Assembly: GCA_020072845.1 (NCBI GenBank) | Contig: JAIQGF010000021.1 | Span: 1-64,000, forward strand | Direction: 5' to 3' | Length of the DNA stretch: 64,000 bases | DNA from: Terriglobia bacterium | Lineage (GTDB): Bacteria; Acidobacteriota; Terriglobia; Terriglobales; Acidobacteriaceae | In this document: positions 16,814 to 26,900 of the stretch, one piece after another | Numbering within the stretch: position 1 is the stretch's first letter | Layout of the letters: every line of letters begins with the position of its first letter | Translations under genes and position numbers: made by a program | Notes under the pieces: generated by a model | Told to the model about the DNA's origin: nothing | The model's database searches: none | The model's input: only the letters and a program-made list of their open reading frames with translations

Positions 16814-17575
16814 CTAATCCAGCCTCACCAAAAACGTGTGATCATGCGCCGCGGGGCTGCTGTCGGCGACTTCTTGCGCGCGGCGTTTGTCGTCACCCTG
16901 CACGCGGACCCTCACCCACCAGTCGCCGACGGGGCTGCTGAAGGCGAGCACTTTCGCAGTGTGATAGCGCCGGGCGAGTGTGCTCTGGATGCGGCGCGCC
17001 TCTTCTTCCTCGGGAAAACCGCCAAGCTGCACCGCCCAGCGCCCGCCGGTGCGGATCGTGGCCGGCGCCTGCAGCACTTCCAGCTTCACCAGCGCGGTGC
17101 CGCGGCGCCAGACATCAATCGCCTTGGCGGCGGCGGCGGAGAGATCGATGATGCGGTCTTCCACGAACGGGCCGCGGTCGGTGATGCGCACCGTGACACT
17201 CTGCCCGGACTTCATGTTGGTGACGCGCACGATGGAATTCAGCGGCAGGGTCAGGTGCGCCGCCGTGAGCGCGTTCATGTCGTAGGTCTCGCCATTGGCC
17301 GCCTTGCGATTGTGAAAGGGCGCGCCGTACCAGCTCGCCTTTCCCATCTGCACGAACAGCGGTTTCACGTTCGGCTCGAAAGGAGGCTGGGTTTCCGCCG
17401 GAGTCTCAGCCGTTGCAGGCGGAGGTGGCGTCGGAACCGGCACGCGCGCCTGCTTCTTGTGTCCGCAACCCAGAGCACCGAAGAACACAGAGACACAGAG
17501 ACACAGAAGGAAGAATCGCCGAATGCCGAATGCCGAATGTCGATTATGGAATTTGTGGAGGGGCCACGCGGCCAT
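16814..17575 (-). CDS. RlpA-like septal lipoprotein with SPOR-like domain
   Basis: A 253-aa protein. A hydrophobic leader ends in FFGALGC, a plausible lipobox. A proline-rich linker follows, then a double-psi beta-barrel RlpA domain (GKASWYGAPFHNRKAANGE; ITDRGPFVEDRIIDLS with the catalytic-type Asp) and a C-terminal SPOR-like repeat (GRWAVQLGGFPEEEEA). RlpA proteins bind or cleave denuded peptidoglycan at division sites. The start is uncertain: the ATG at 17575 is used, but the first 20 residues are encoded by intergenic-type repeats (17484-17546), so translation may begin later. The frame can be extended to 17896, but that part overlaps another gene. Confidence 0.85.
   Translation of the reverse strand: MAAWPLHKFHNRHSAFGIRRFFLLCLCVSVFFGALGCGHKKQARVPVPTPPPPATAETPAETQPPFEPNVKPLFVQMGKASWYGAPFHNRKAANGETYDMNALTAAHLTLPLNSIVRVTNMKSGQSVTVRITDRGPFVEDRIIDLSAAAAKAIDVWRRGTALVKLEVLQAPATIRTGGRWAVQLGGFPEEEEARRIQSTLARRYHTAKVLAFSSPVGDWWVRVRVQGDDKRRAQEVADSSPAAHDHTFLVRLD
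17484..17546. repeat. Short tandem repeats in the 5' part of the RlpA-like gene
   Basis: Two microrepeats stand side by side: acagag/acacag units (17487-17510) and gccgaat x3 (17524-17545). Both are of the intergenic type seen elsewhere in the window, here read as codons of the putative leader. Confidence 0.6.
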
Positions 17576-17592
17576 CGGCCTGCGGCCATCGA

Positions 17593-17826
17593 CTACCGAC
17601 GTTTCTTCTGCGTCTGTTCCAGAAAGTCCGCGAACTTCTCGATTTCCTTCGATGCCCGGCGCAGTCCGCGGCTGGAGTGCTGGCGAACTTCCGGCACCAC
17701 CTCGTCGTTGAGGTAGCGGATGAACTTTTCGGTCTCCTGCTCCAGCCGGCGGGCAGCTTCTTCCAGCTTGCGTCCGGCGTCCTCGAAAGCAGGTCGCGGA
17801 GAACGGCGTTTGTCGGATTGAGTCAT
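17593..17826 (-). CDS. Small charged coiled-coil protein
   Basis: A 77-aa hydrophilic protein with regular heptad-like charge spacing (ERKLEEAARRLEQETEKF-type helix, then EIEKFADFLEQTQKKRR). No family was recognised. The ATG at 17826 (MTQSDKRR) is chosen because residues of the longer frame (start 17892) look non-coding. It lies 17 bases upstream of the RlpA-like start and may share its transcript. Confidence 0.55.
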   Translation of the reverse strand: MTQSDKRRSPRPAFEDAGRKLEEAARRLEQETEKFIRYLNDEVVPEVRQHSSRGLRRASKEIEKFADFLEQTQKKRR

Positions 17827-18260
17827 TGCAGTCTTCCACGCTCGCAGCGCAGGGCCAGGCCCATTCATTATCAGCCTTACGAGATTGCACAATCAATCGC
17901 TCGTACCTCTTGCGTTACTGAGGTAGGCTGCGGAAGGACCATATTCCTCCCGGTGCCAACTCCCCGATCAGATGCGGCTTCCATCCGAGGAGAACGAGCC
18001 CACCAATTCTCCTTGTTTTCAAGCAGTTAGCCGCTCAGTTGTGGACCCCGTTTAATGCACATGCGCTCCACTGGACAGCCAAATCCTCCCTTTTCATGCT
18101 TTATGAATGAGGCAGCACGCCAGAAGCCGCTACCATAGCCACAGTGGGGCCGCAGTGTGCCGGGCCGTGGGGCCGGCGTGCGGGAGTTTCTCCATCTGCG
18201 ATGGGGTGCATTTCATCTCTAGTTGGTTGTGGTTGTGCCACCGCGAAAGGGTGATTGACG
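17827..18260. other. 434-base gap before the large radical SAM gene
   Basis: No gene or clear operator is visible. The GTGA-N6-TCAC motif found before the second large radical SAM gene is absent here. AAAGGGTG at 18246-18253 is the likely ribosome-binding site for the gene at 18261. Confidence 0.5.
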
Positions 18261-20414
<2,154 letters not shown>

Positions 20415-20436
20415 ATTCTGGGTGTCACCTCCGTAC

Positions 20437-20465
20437 AGGCCGCCGGAAATCCGGCGGCCTTTTTT
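20437..20465 (+). terminator. Rho-independent terminator after radical SAM paralogue A
   Basis: A perfect 10-bp stem AGGCCGCCGG/CCGGCGGCCT with an aaat loop is followed by TTTTT, 22 bases after the stop. Confidence 0.92.
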
Positions 20466-20480
20466 CGGCTCAATCCTGAG

Positions 20481-20520
20481 TTGTTGTCATCCCGAGCGCA
20501 GCGAGGGATCTAGGTTTGCT
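20481..20520. repeat. Dispersed repeat (catcccgagcgcagcgaggga)
   Basis: A short element with inverted character (cccgagcgcagcgaggg), of a kind dispersed in many bacterial genomes. A shorter copy of its core, cccgagcgcagcgaga, appears at 49883-49898. Confidence 0.5.
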
Positions 20521-20564
20521 CGGTGTACTGCACTGAGGCGTCGCATCGCCAGCGAGCTCAGACA

Positions 20565-23500
20565 TCATTTCTGCTGAAGCTGTTGCCCCATCTTCGCCCG
20601 CAACTCCTGCCACGCTTCCTGCGCCTGCTGGGTGGGCGCAGCACCCGCCGTGTCCACCACCTCGAGCAAGCTTGCTAGATTGTTGAGCGTCCGGGCGAGC
20701 GGGTTGGCTTCTCCGGGCGTCTGCGCCTGCTTTGCCGACGCAAGCTGTCCGCGCTGCTCCAAAGCCGCATACGCCTGCTGCATTGCCGCACCAATCTCGG
20801 TTTCCAATTCGAACTGCTTTTGCAGGTCGGCGGCACTGACCTTCAATCGAGGGTCGAGTTTCACCGCGAGCGGCTGCGAGTAACTCTTGCCGTCAATCGT
20901 CATGCGCACCTCGTACTTGCCCGGCATCACCAGCGGCCCGCGCGGCGGGCTATTTACCCCAACCCCGTAGACGGCGGAGATGTCGTAATTCTTATGCAGG
21001 CTGGGCGGGTCGGGATAACGCAGGTCCCACACGAAGCGATGCTCGCCCGCGGTCGTTTCCACTCTCGTCGGCGCGACAAACCAGGAACTCGTGAATGCCA
21101 CATTCCTATCCGCCTCGAACGGCTTGTCGGCGGATGAGAACCGCCGCACCAGCTTTCCGCTGGCGTCCAGAATTTCCAGCGTGACTTCCTTCGCGGGTTG
21201 CGCGAGATAGTAGTCGAGGATCGCGCCCGCCGGCGGATTCTGCCCGGCCGGTTCTTCTGGAGGAAGCGGCGTGTCACGGCCGACGTCGCTGCGCACGCGC
21301 AGCGCGGTCTGCGGCGCGAACAAATACGCAGCGGATTTCGCAAGCTCGGTCGTGATCTGCCGCAGCGGCGTGAGGTCATCAAGAATCCAGAACGACCGCC
21401 CATGCGTGGCGATCACCAGATCGTCGTCATGCACCACGAGATCATGCACCGGCACGATCGGCAGGTTGAGCTGCAACGGCAGCCAGTTGTCGCCGTCGTT
21501 GAACGAGACATACACGCCCATTTCGGTAGCCGCATAGAGCAAGCCCTTGCGCTTGGGATCCTCGCGCACGGCGTGCACGAAAGCGGGCGTGCTGATCCCA
21601 GCCGCAATCGGCTGCCAGCTCTTGCCGTAATCGCGCGTGCGATAAATGGCTGGTGCGTAGTCATCGAGGCGGTGCCGGTCCACCACTGCGTATGCGGTGC
21701 TGGCGTCGAAAGGCGATGCCTCGATCATGCTGATCTTGCTCCACGGCTGTAGATCGCGTCCGGTCCACGTGTTTCCCCCAGCGCGCGTAACGAAAATCCG
21801 CCCCGTGTCCGTACCTGCCCAAATCACATTCGCATCGAGCGGTGATGGAGCGATGGTGTACACCGCGCCATAGCAGCGCTCGATTGCGTTCCGCGTGTTG
21901 GCCGGCTCCTTCGCAACCGAGGGCGGCCGCGCCACATCGGCAGCAGAGCATCCCGTCAAATCCGGGCTGATCGGCTGCCATGAATTTCCGCGATCGGTGG
22001 ACCGCAGAACATACTGCGCGCCCATGTAGAGCGTGTGTGTATCCTGCGGCGAGAACACCACCGGCGACGTCCAGGTAAAGCGCAGCTTGCGTTGGCTGAT
22101 CTCCTCGCCGAAGCTGGTGACCGCGGTCGGCGAAATATCCTGCGACTGCCCGGTGATTTTGTCGAAGCGATAGAGCCGTCCATAGGTGTCACCGGCGTAG
22201 ACGGTGTTAGGGTCGGCGGGGTCGGGTGCGATGTAGCCCGCTTCGCCTCCGCCAACGGAATACCAGTCGCGATAGGTGATTGATCCGTAATCGCTGCGGC
22301 TGGCGGTCGCCACCGTGCCGCTGTCCTGCTGCGCGCCGTAGACGTAATAAGGAAACTGGTTGTCGGTGGTGACGTGGTAGAACTGCGCCGTTGGCTGGTT
22401 GAACCATGATGTCCAGCTCTTGCCGCTGTCCACGCTCACGACCGTGCCCTGATCGCTGGCGACAATCATGCGCGCGGTGTCGTCGGGATCGAGCCACAGA
22501 AAATGATAGTCGTCGCCGCCGGGCGCGCCCTTCAGCGCGGCGAAGGCCTTGCCGCCGTCGCTGGATTTGTACAGCGCCACATTGGGCACATAAACGACAT
22601 CCGGGTTATTCTGGTCGGCGGTGACCTCGCCGAAATACCATTGCCTTCCGAAGATGCGCCTGTCGTTGCTCACCCGCCGCCAGGTTGCGCCGCGATCGTC
22701 GGATCGATAAAGTCCGCCTTCGTTGCCGTTCAGCGTGTCGAGCAGCACGTACACGACATTGCGTGACGTCGCAATCCCGGCGCGGCCCCAATCGGCGGCG
22801 GGCAAGCCGCCTCCTTTGATCTGCGTCCACGTCGTGCCGCCGTCGGTGGATTTGTAAAGCCCGCTGCCGGGACCCTGGATGGGCGCGTAGGTGCTCCATG
22901 GCGGCCGGTGAGCGTTCCACAGCGTGGCATAAATGATCTTTGAATTATCGGGATCGAATGCCAGGTCAATCGCGCCCGTGTTCTCGTCTTTGAACAGGAC
23001 CTTTTGCCAGGTGCGGCCGCCGTCGGTCGTGCGGAAGACGCCGCGGTCCTGGTTCGGCCCGTACGCATGCCCCAGCGCCGCCACAACAACAATGTTCGAG
23101 TCCTTTGGGTCAATCAGTACCCGGCCGATGTGGCGCGTGTCTTCCAGGCCGATGTGCCGCCAGGTCTGTCCGGCATCGGTGGATTTATACACGCCATTCC
23201 CGAAGGAAATGTCGGAGCGGATGGACGCCTCGCCGGTGCCGACATAAAGGATGTTGGCATCCGAAGGCGCCGCCGCCAGCGACCCGATCGAGGCGATCGG
23301 CTGCGCATCGAAAACCGGGAACCAGGTGCGGCCGCCATTGGTCGTCTTCCACACTCCACCGCCGACCGCGCCGAAGTAGTAGACGTCACGCTGGCCGCGG
23401 ATACCCGTGGCCGTCAGGCTGCGCCCGCCGCGGAACGGCCCGATCATGCGCCAGCGCATGCCGGAGTAAAGCGTAGGAGGGATGTTCTGGCTGGCAGCAC

Positions 23501-23567
23501 GAACGGAGAAAACAAGGAGAGCGAGCATCAGCCATGCGGCGCAACCGGCAGATTTTTGACGGAGCAT
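20565..23567 (-). CDS. Secreted BNR/Asp-box (VPS10-like) beta-propeller protein
   Basis: A 1000-aa protein with a signal peptide (MLRQKSAGCAAWLMLALLVF start). At least eight Asp-box-type motifs occur, including TTNGGRTW, STDAGQTW, TTDGGRTW, STDGGTTW, SDDRGATW, VDSGKSW and STDRGNSW. They mark beta-propeller blades of the sortilin/VPS10 and sialidase type. A beta-sandwich-like region and a helical Q/A-rich C-terminus follow. Acidobacteria carry many such proteins, usually named glycosyl hydrolase or photosystem-II-stability-like, and catalytic activity is unproven. The ATG at 23567 is chosen for its signal peptide; upstream codons are repeat sequence. It lies between the two Tes-like genes on the opposite strand. 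Confidence 0.85.
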   Translation of the reverse strand: MLRQKSAGCAAWLMLALLVFSVRAASQNIPPTLYSGMRWRMIGPFRGGRSLTATGIRGQRDVYYFGAVGGGVWKTTNGGRTWFPVFDAQPIASIGSLAAAPSDANILYVGTGEASIRSDISFGNGVYKSTDAGQTWRHIGLEDTRHIGRVLIDPKDSNIVVVAALGHAYGPNQDRGVFRTTDGGRTWQKVLFKDENTGAIDLAFDPDNSKIIYATLWNAHRPPWSTYAPIQGPGSGLYKSTDGGTTWTQIKGGGLPAADWGRAGIATSRNVVYVLLDTLNGNEGGLYRSDDRGATWRRVSNDRRIFGRQWYFGEVTADQNNPDVVYVPNVALYKSSDGGKAFAALKGAPGGDDYHFLWLDPDDTARMIVASDQGTVVSVDSGKSWTSWFNQPTAQFYHVTTDNQFPYYVYGAQQDSGTVATASRSDYGSITYRDWYSVGGGEAGYIAPDPADPNTVYAGDTYGRLYRFDKITGQSQDISPTAVTSFGEEISQRKLRFTWTSPVVFSPQDTHTLYMGAQYVLRSTDRGNSWQPISPDLTGCSAADVARPPSVAKEPANTRNAIERCYGAVYTIAPSPLDANVIWAGTDTGRIFVTRAGGNTWTGRDLQPWSKISMIEASPFDASTAYAVVDRHRLDDYAPAIYRTRDYGKSWQPIAAGISTPAFVHAVREDPKRKGLLYAATEMGVYVSFNDGDNWLPLQLNLPIVPVHDLVVHDDDLVIATHGRSFWILDDLTPLRQITTELAKSAAYLFAPQTALRVRSDVGRDTPLPPEEPAGQNPPAGAILDYYLAQPAKEVTLEILDASGKLVRRFSSADKPFEADRNVAFTSSWFVAPTRVETTAGEHRFVWDLRYPDPPSLHKNYDISAVYGVGVNSPPRGPLVMPGKYEVRMTIDGKSYSQPLAVKLDPRLKVSAADLQKQFELETEIGAAMQQAYAALEQRGQLASAKQAQTPGEANPLARTLNNLASLLEVVDTAGAAPTQQAQEAWQELRAKMGQQLQQK

Positions 23568-23603
23568 AGGTCGGAGTACGAAGTATACCAACCGCGTCCG
23601 TAC

Positions 23604-23639
23604 GCTGGCTGAGAGCTGAAAGCTGACAGCTGGCAGCTT
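23604..23639. repeat. Short imperfect tandem array (agctg-N units)
   Basis: gctggctgagagctgaaagctgacagctggcagct is made of 7-8-base units around agctg. It lies in the divergent region between the BNR-repeat gene and radical SAM paralogue B, just before the operator at 23643. Confidence 0.7.
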
Positions 23640-23642
23640 GAT

Positions 23643-23658
23643 TGTGATCCACCTCACA
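23643..23658. promoter_or_regulatory. CRP-type operator before radical SAM paralogue B
   Basis: TGTGATCCACCTCACA is a perfect TGTGA-N6-TCACA palindrome, 198 bases before the start at 23857 and 75 bases before the divergent gene start at 23567. Either gene could be the target. Confidence 0.65.
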
Positions 23659-23856
23659 TTCATGCGTGACGAACCGGCATTCGCGGCCGGTTTCCGGGTG
23701 TGAACGGCCCTGCCGCCGCAGCGAACGGCGGCGGGCCGCATTGGAGCGGTTTTGGGGATTTGTCCCCGCCGGGGTTCTAATCAAGCAGTCAGCGGAAGTG
23801 TGCCGGACCGCCGGTCCGCCGATGCCGAGGACTAGCCAAGCGAGGAGGATCCTGCC

Positions 23857-25491
23857 TTGAGCACGCAAACTATTCCAACATCGCCGAAACCGGCCTTCGC
23901 CCCGGGCCGCCGCGCGCAATTCAAGGTCATCCAGCCGCAGACGACCTACACCGGTTCGCCGATCACACCCCTGCAAAAGGGCCTGCCTCGGACCACGCAA
24001 TCGCTGTGCCCGGAGTGCAGCGAGTTGATCGAGGCGATGTTGATCGAAGACGAGGGCAGGGTGTACATGGAGAAGTCCTGCGCCGCGCATGGCCGTTTCC
24101 GCGACCTCATTTCTCCCGACGCGAAACTCTATCTGAAAATGGAGAACTGGCACTTCGGCGACAATCGCGGCCTCAAGAACCCGGCCATTCGCAACGCCAC
24201 GCGCTGCCCCGAGCAGTGCGGATTGTGTTCCATGCACATCTCGCACACCGTGCTCGCCAACGTTGATCTCACCAACCGCTGCAACCTGACCTGTCCCGTT
24301 TGCTTCGCCAATGCCAACGTGCAGGGCTACCTCTACGAGCCCGACATCAACCACGTGCGCCGCATGCTGCAGGCGCTGCGCGACGAGCAGCCGGTGGCTG
24401 GACGCGTGGTGCAGTTTTCCGGCGGCGAGCCGACCATCCATCCGCAATTCTTTGAAATCTGCGCCATGGCGCGCGACATGGGCTTCTCCCACATTCAGGC
24501 GGCCACCAACGGCATCCTGCTCGCCGACCTCGAGTTTGCGCAGAAGGCGAAAGAGAACGGCCTGACCACGCTGTACCTGCAATTCGACGGCATCTGCGAC
24601 GACATCTACCGCCGCACCCGCGGCGCGTCGTTGATGGAAAAGAAGCTGGCGTGCATCGAGAACTGCCGCCAGGCCGGCATCAAGATCGTGTTCGTGCCCA
24701 CCATCGTGCGCGGCATCAACGATCACCAGATCGGCGACATCGTGCGCATGGCCATCAGTAACATCGATTGCGTCTCCGGCATCAGCTTTCAGCCGGTCGC
24801 CTTCACCGGGCGCATCAACCGCAACGAACTCGAAGCCAAGCGCTTCACCCTCGGCGACTGGGCGCATGCCATGGCCGATCAGACCGGAATCTTCGATCCG
24901 TACCAGGATTTCTTCCCGCTCTCCTGCGTTTCCCCGTTCTCGCGGCTGGCCTCGTCGATGCGCGGCGAAGAAGTTCCCACGCTCACCTGCAACCCGCATT
25001 GCTCGATGGGCACCTACCTTTTCATTGACGATAAGACCAAGACCGCGGTGCCCGTGACCCGCTTTATTGACGTCGGCGGCATGCTCCAGGACATGGACGA
25101 GTTTTCGCGCTCCACGCGCCGCTCCATCCTGCAGATCTTCACCAAGGTGAAAGCGTGGAGGTCGCTGCGGCGCCACTTCAAGCCGCAATTCGCGCCCCCG
25201 GGGCTGACCTTCGAGAAATTTCTCCAGACGCTGCAGGGCATGACCGACAAGAAACTCGGCCGTGACGGCATGGATGGCCGCTACACCTACCGCACCCTGC
25301 TGGTCGCGGGCATGCACTTCATGGACCTGTATAACTACGACGTCGAGCGCGTGAAGCGCTGCGTCATTCACTACGCCGCGCCCAACGGACTGATCTACCC
25401 GTTCTGCGCTTACAACTCCGGCCCCACCTTCCGCGAGAAGATCGAGAAGAAGTACTCAGTGCCGCTGGAAAAACCGCTTTGCAAGTTGTGA
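23857..25491 (+). CDS. Tes-like radical SAM protein (candidate membrane-spanning lipid synthase), paralogue B
   Basis: A 544-aa radical SAM enzyme of the archaeal tetraether-synthase family layout. It has SLCPEC and SCAAHGRF, then CPEQCGLC just before the core, the radical SAM motif LTNRCNLTCPVC (C142, C146, C149), QFSGGEPTIH, AATNGILL, LTCNPHCSMG, and a C-terminal RCVIHY...FCAYN. The full Cys set suggests one SAM-binding cluster, auxiliary clusters and a rubredoxin-like iron. Acidobacteria are known to make membrane-spanning iso-diabolic acid and branched tetraether lipids, so fatty-acid tail coupling is the favoured role; this is inference from family resemblance. The start is TTG at 23857 with AGGAGG 10 bases upstream. 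Length is close to archaeal Tes. Confidence 0.82.
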   Translation: MSTQTIPTSPKPAFAPGRRAQFKVIQPQTTYTGSPITPLQKGLPRTTQSLCPECSELIEAMLIEDEGRVYMEKSCAAHGRFRDLISPDAKLYLKMENWHFGDNRGLKNPAIRNATRCPEQCGLCSMHISHTVLANVDLTNRCNLTCPVCFANANVQGYLYEPDINHVRRMLQALRDEQPVAGRVVQFSGGEPTIHPQFFEICAMARDMGFSHIQAATNGILLADLEFAQKAKENGLTTLYLQFDGICDDIYRRTRGASLMEKKLACIENCRQAGIKIVFVPTIVRGINDHQIGDIVRMAISNIDCVSGISFQPVAFTGRINRNELEAKRFTLGDWAHAMADQTGIFDPYQDFFPLSCVSPFSRLASSMRGEEVPTLTCNPHCSMGTYLFIDDKTKTAVPVTRFIDVGGMLQDMDEFSRSTRRSILQIFTKVKAWRSLRRHFKPQFAPPGLTFEKFLQTLQGMTDKKLGRDGMDGRYTYRTLLVAGMHFMDLYNYDVERVKRCVIHYAAPNGLIYPFCAYNSGPTFREKIEKKYSVPLEKPLCKL

Positions 25492-25573
25492 GTGTGAATG
25501 CGTTTCCCGGGAGGGATCTGCCCGCTTACTCCATACTTGCGGTGAATCGGCTGGCCGAAGTGGGAAGTATCCG

Positions 25574-26299
25574 ATGAACGCGAGAATTTCAGTGGCTCTG
25601 GTGTTGTTGGCTTCACTGTCAGCCGCGGGGCAGCAGACTTCCCGTAATGCGCTGCCACCACTCCAAACAGTGCTTAGCCGCGACGTTACGCAGAGTTGGA
25701 TGCTGGCGGTTACTTCCAACGACCTCAGCGTTAAAGCGAAGGGGTCCAGTCATCTAATTCCGGCTGCTAAGCAGTACTTCGACACATCATCGACCGAGCG
25801 GCAACACGTCCTCTTGCGCGCACGGCGGGACGCGGTTATGCATCTCGCCGGCGCGGACGGCGTGTTGGGGTCGTCGGATTTTGAAGGGTTCACCTATGAT
25901 CCGGCCGATGTGCCATTCCGAGTTGCCGCTCACGCCGGAGCACCTGTCTTCATTGTGGTTGGACTCGTGATCGAAACTACGTTCAATTCCCGCTTGACAA
26001 CGCCAAGGGGCCGTGCGTCCACCGTCGCATCACGCCACGCTCTTCCGGCCTTGGCCAGGATCGCCCGCGAGAAGAGTTTGGGGGTGAAATTCTGCGGCGT
26101 CCAAATCCTTTACGGTGTGCATGACAGAGACGCTCTTGATAGTGTCGGTGAGGCCGTCACGATCGTTGTGCCTCTGGTCTCTGCCTTGGCTTTTGCAGAA
26201 GGTCGGTTAAGCGAAGATCGGTTGGTCCGCGCCGCCGATGCCTATGTCACCTCGATGCACGCCGGGACCTTTCGGAAGGTCGAATTACAGCCCGAGTAA
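25574..26299 (+). CDS. Secreted protein of unknown function
   Basis: A 241-aa protein with a signal peptide (MNARISVALVLLASLSAAGQ). No family was recognised. The mature part mixes helices with several beta-type stretches (APVFIVVGLVIET; VTIVVPLVSALAFAEG) but has no clear membrane helix. Base composition is slightly less GC-rich than the neighbours. It follows radical SAM paralogue B after 82 bases and may or may not share its transcript. Confidence 0.65.
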   Translation: MNARISVALVLLASLSAAGQQTSRNALPPLQTVLSRDVTQSWMLAVTSNDLSVKAKGSSHLIPAAKQYFDTSSTERQHVLLRARRDAVMHLAGADGVLGSSDFEGFTYDPADVPFRVAAHAGAPVFIVVGLVIETTFNSRLTTPRGRASTVASRHALPALARIAREKSLGVKFCGVQILYGVHDRDALDSVGEAVTIVVPLVSALAFAEGRLSEDRLVRAADAYVTSMHAGTFRKVELQPE

Positions 26300-26330
26300 T
26301 TGCGTAAGTCGTTCTTCAGTAGCGAACACC

Positions 26331-26358
26331 CACAACTCAGAACTCACAACTCACAACT
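26331..26358. repeat. Short tandem array (cacaactca units)
   Basis: cacaactcagaactcacaactcacaact consists of about three 9-base units lying between two genes on the same strand, 18 bases before the next start codon. Confidence 0.7.
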
Positions 26359-26376
26359 GCTGTTACAATCCCACCC

Positions 26377-26808
26377 ATGTTCAAACGCCTCAGCCCCATT
26401 GCCCTGCTGTTCATCTTCACGCCGGGATGCAACATGTGGAGCAAGCCGGCCTCCGGCTGGACCGGCGCCACCGGCGGCGAACAGATCGAGAAGCTTTTCT
26501 GGAAGGATGTGCAGGCCAGGAATTGGGCCGAGGTAGACCGGCGTGTCGCCGACACCTTCGCCGCCACCGGCCCGGGCGGGACCATGGACCGCGCCGCCTT
26601 CCTGCGCGATCTGCAAAAGGCGCCGCTGGCCGATTATTCCCTCAGCGAATGTACGTCCCAGCTCAATGGCGGCGACATGATGGTCACCTGCACCCTGCGG
26701 GCGAATTGGGCCGGCCAACCCTCGAATGCCTCGACGCTGAGCGTCTGGCAGCAACTGAAAAAGGGCTGGGTCATGGTGGCGCATTCGGAGAGCAAACTCG
26801 GCGGGTAA
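26377..26808 (+). CDS. Putative NTF2-like lipoprotein
   Basis: A 143-aa protein. The leader ends in LFIFTPGC, a plausible lipobox. The region from about residue 33 (GGEQIEKLFWKDVQARNWAE...) to the end looks like a SnoaL/DUF4440-type NTF2 fold, including the closing strand GWVMVAHSES. Such proteins are often small ligand-binding or accessory proteins, and no substrate can be assigned. The ATG follows a microrepeat array and lacks a strong ribosome-binding site. Confidence 0.7.
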   Translation: MFKRLSPIALLFIFTPGCNMWSKPASGWTGATGGEQIEKLFWKDVQARNWAEVDRRVADTFAATGPGGTMDRAAFLRDLQKAPLADYSLSECTSQLNGGDMMVTCTLRANWAGQPSNASTLSVWQQLKKGWVMVAHSESKLGG

Positions 26809-26900
26809 GGCTCCCGTGAACACCACCACCTCTCCCGCCGATGTGCCCCTTCCGTGCGCGTAGAATGCGCGCCATCAATGGAGCTTTCGATGGCGCACGG

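Noticed and set aside
20565-23567. Photosystem II stability or sialidase function for the BNR-repeat protein
   Set aside because: Asp-box motifs only show the propeller fold; no sialidase catalytic Arg triad or FRIP motif was seen.
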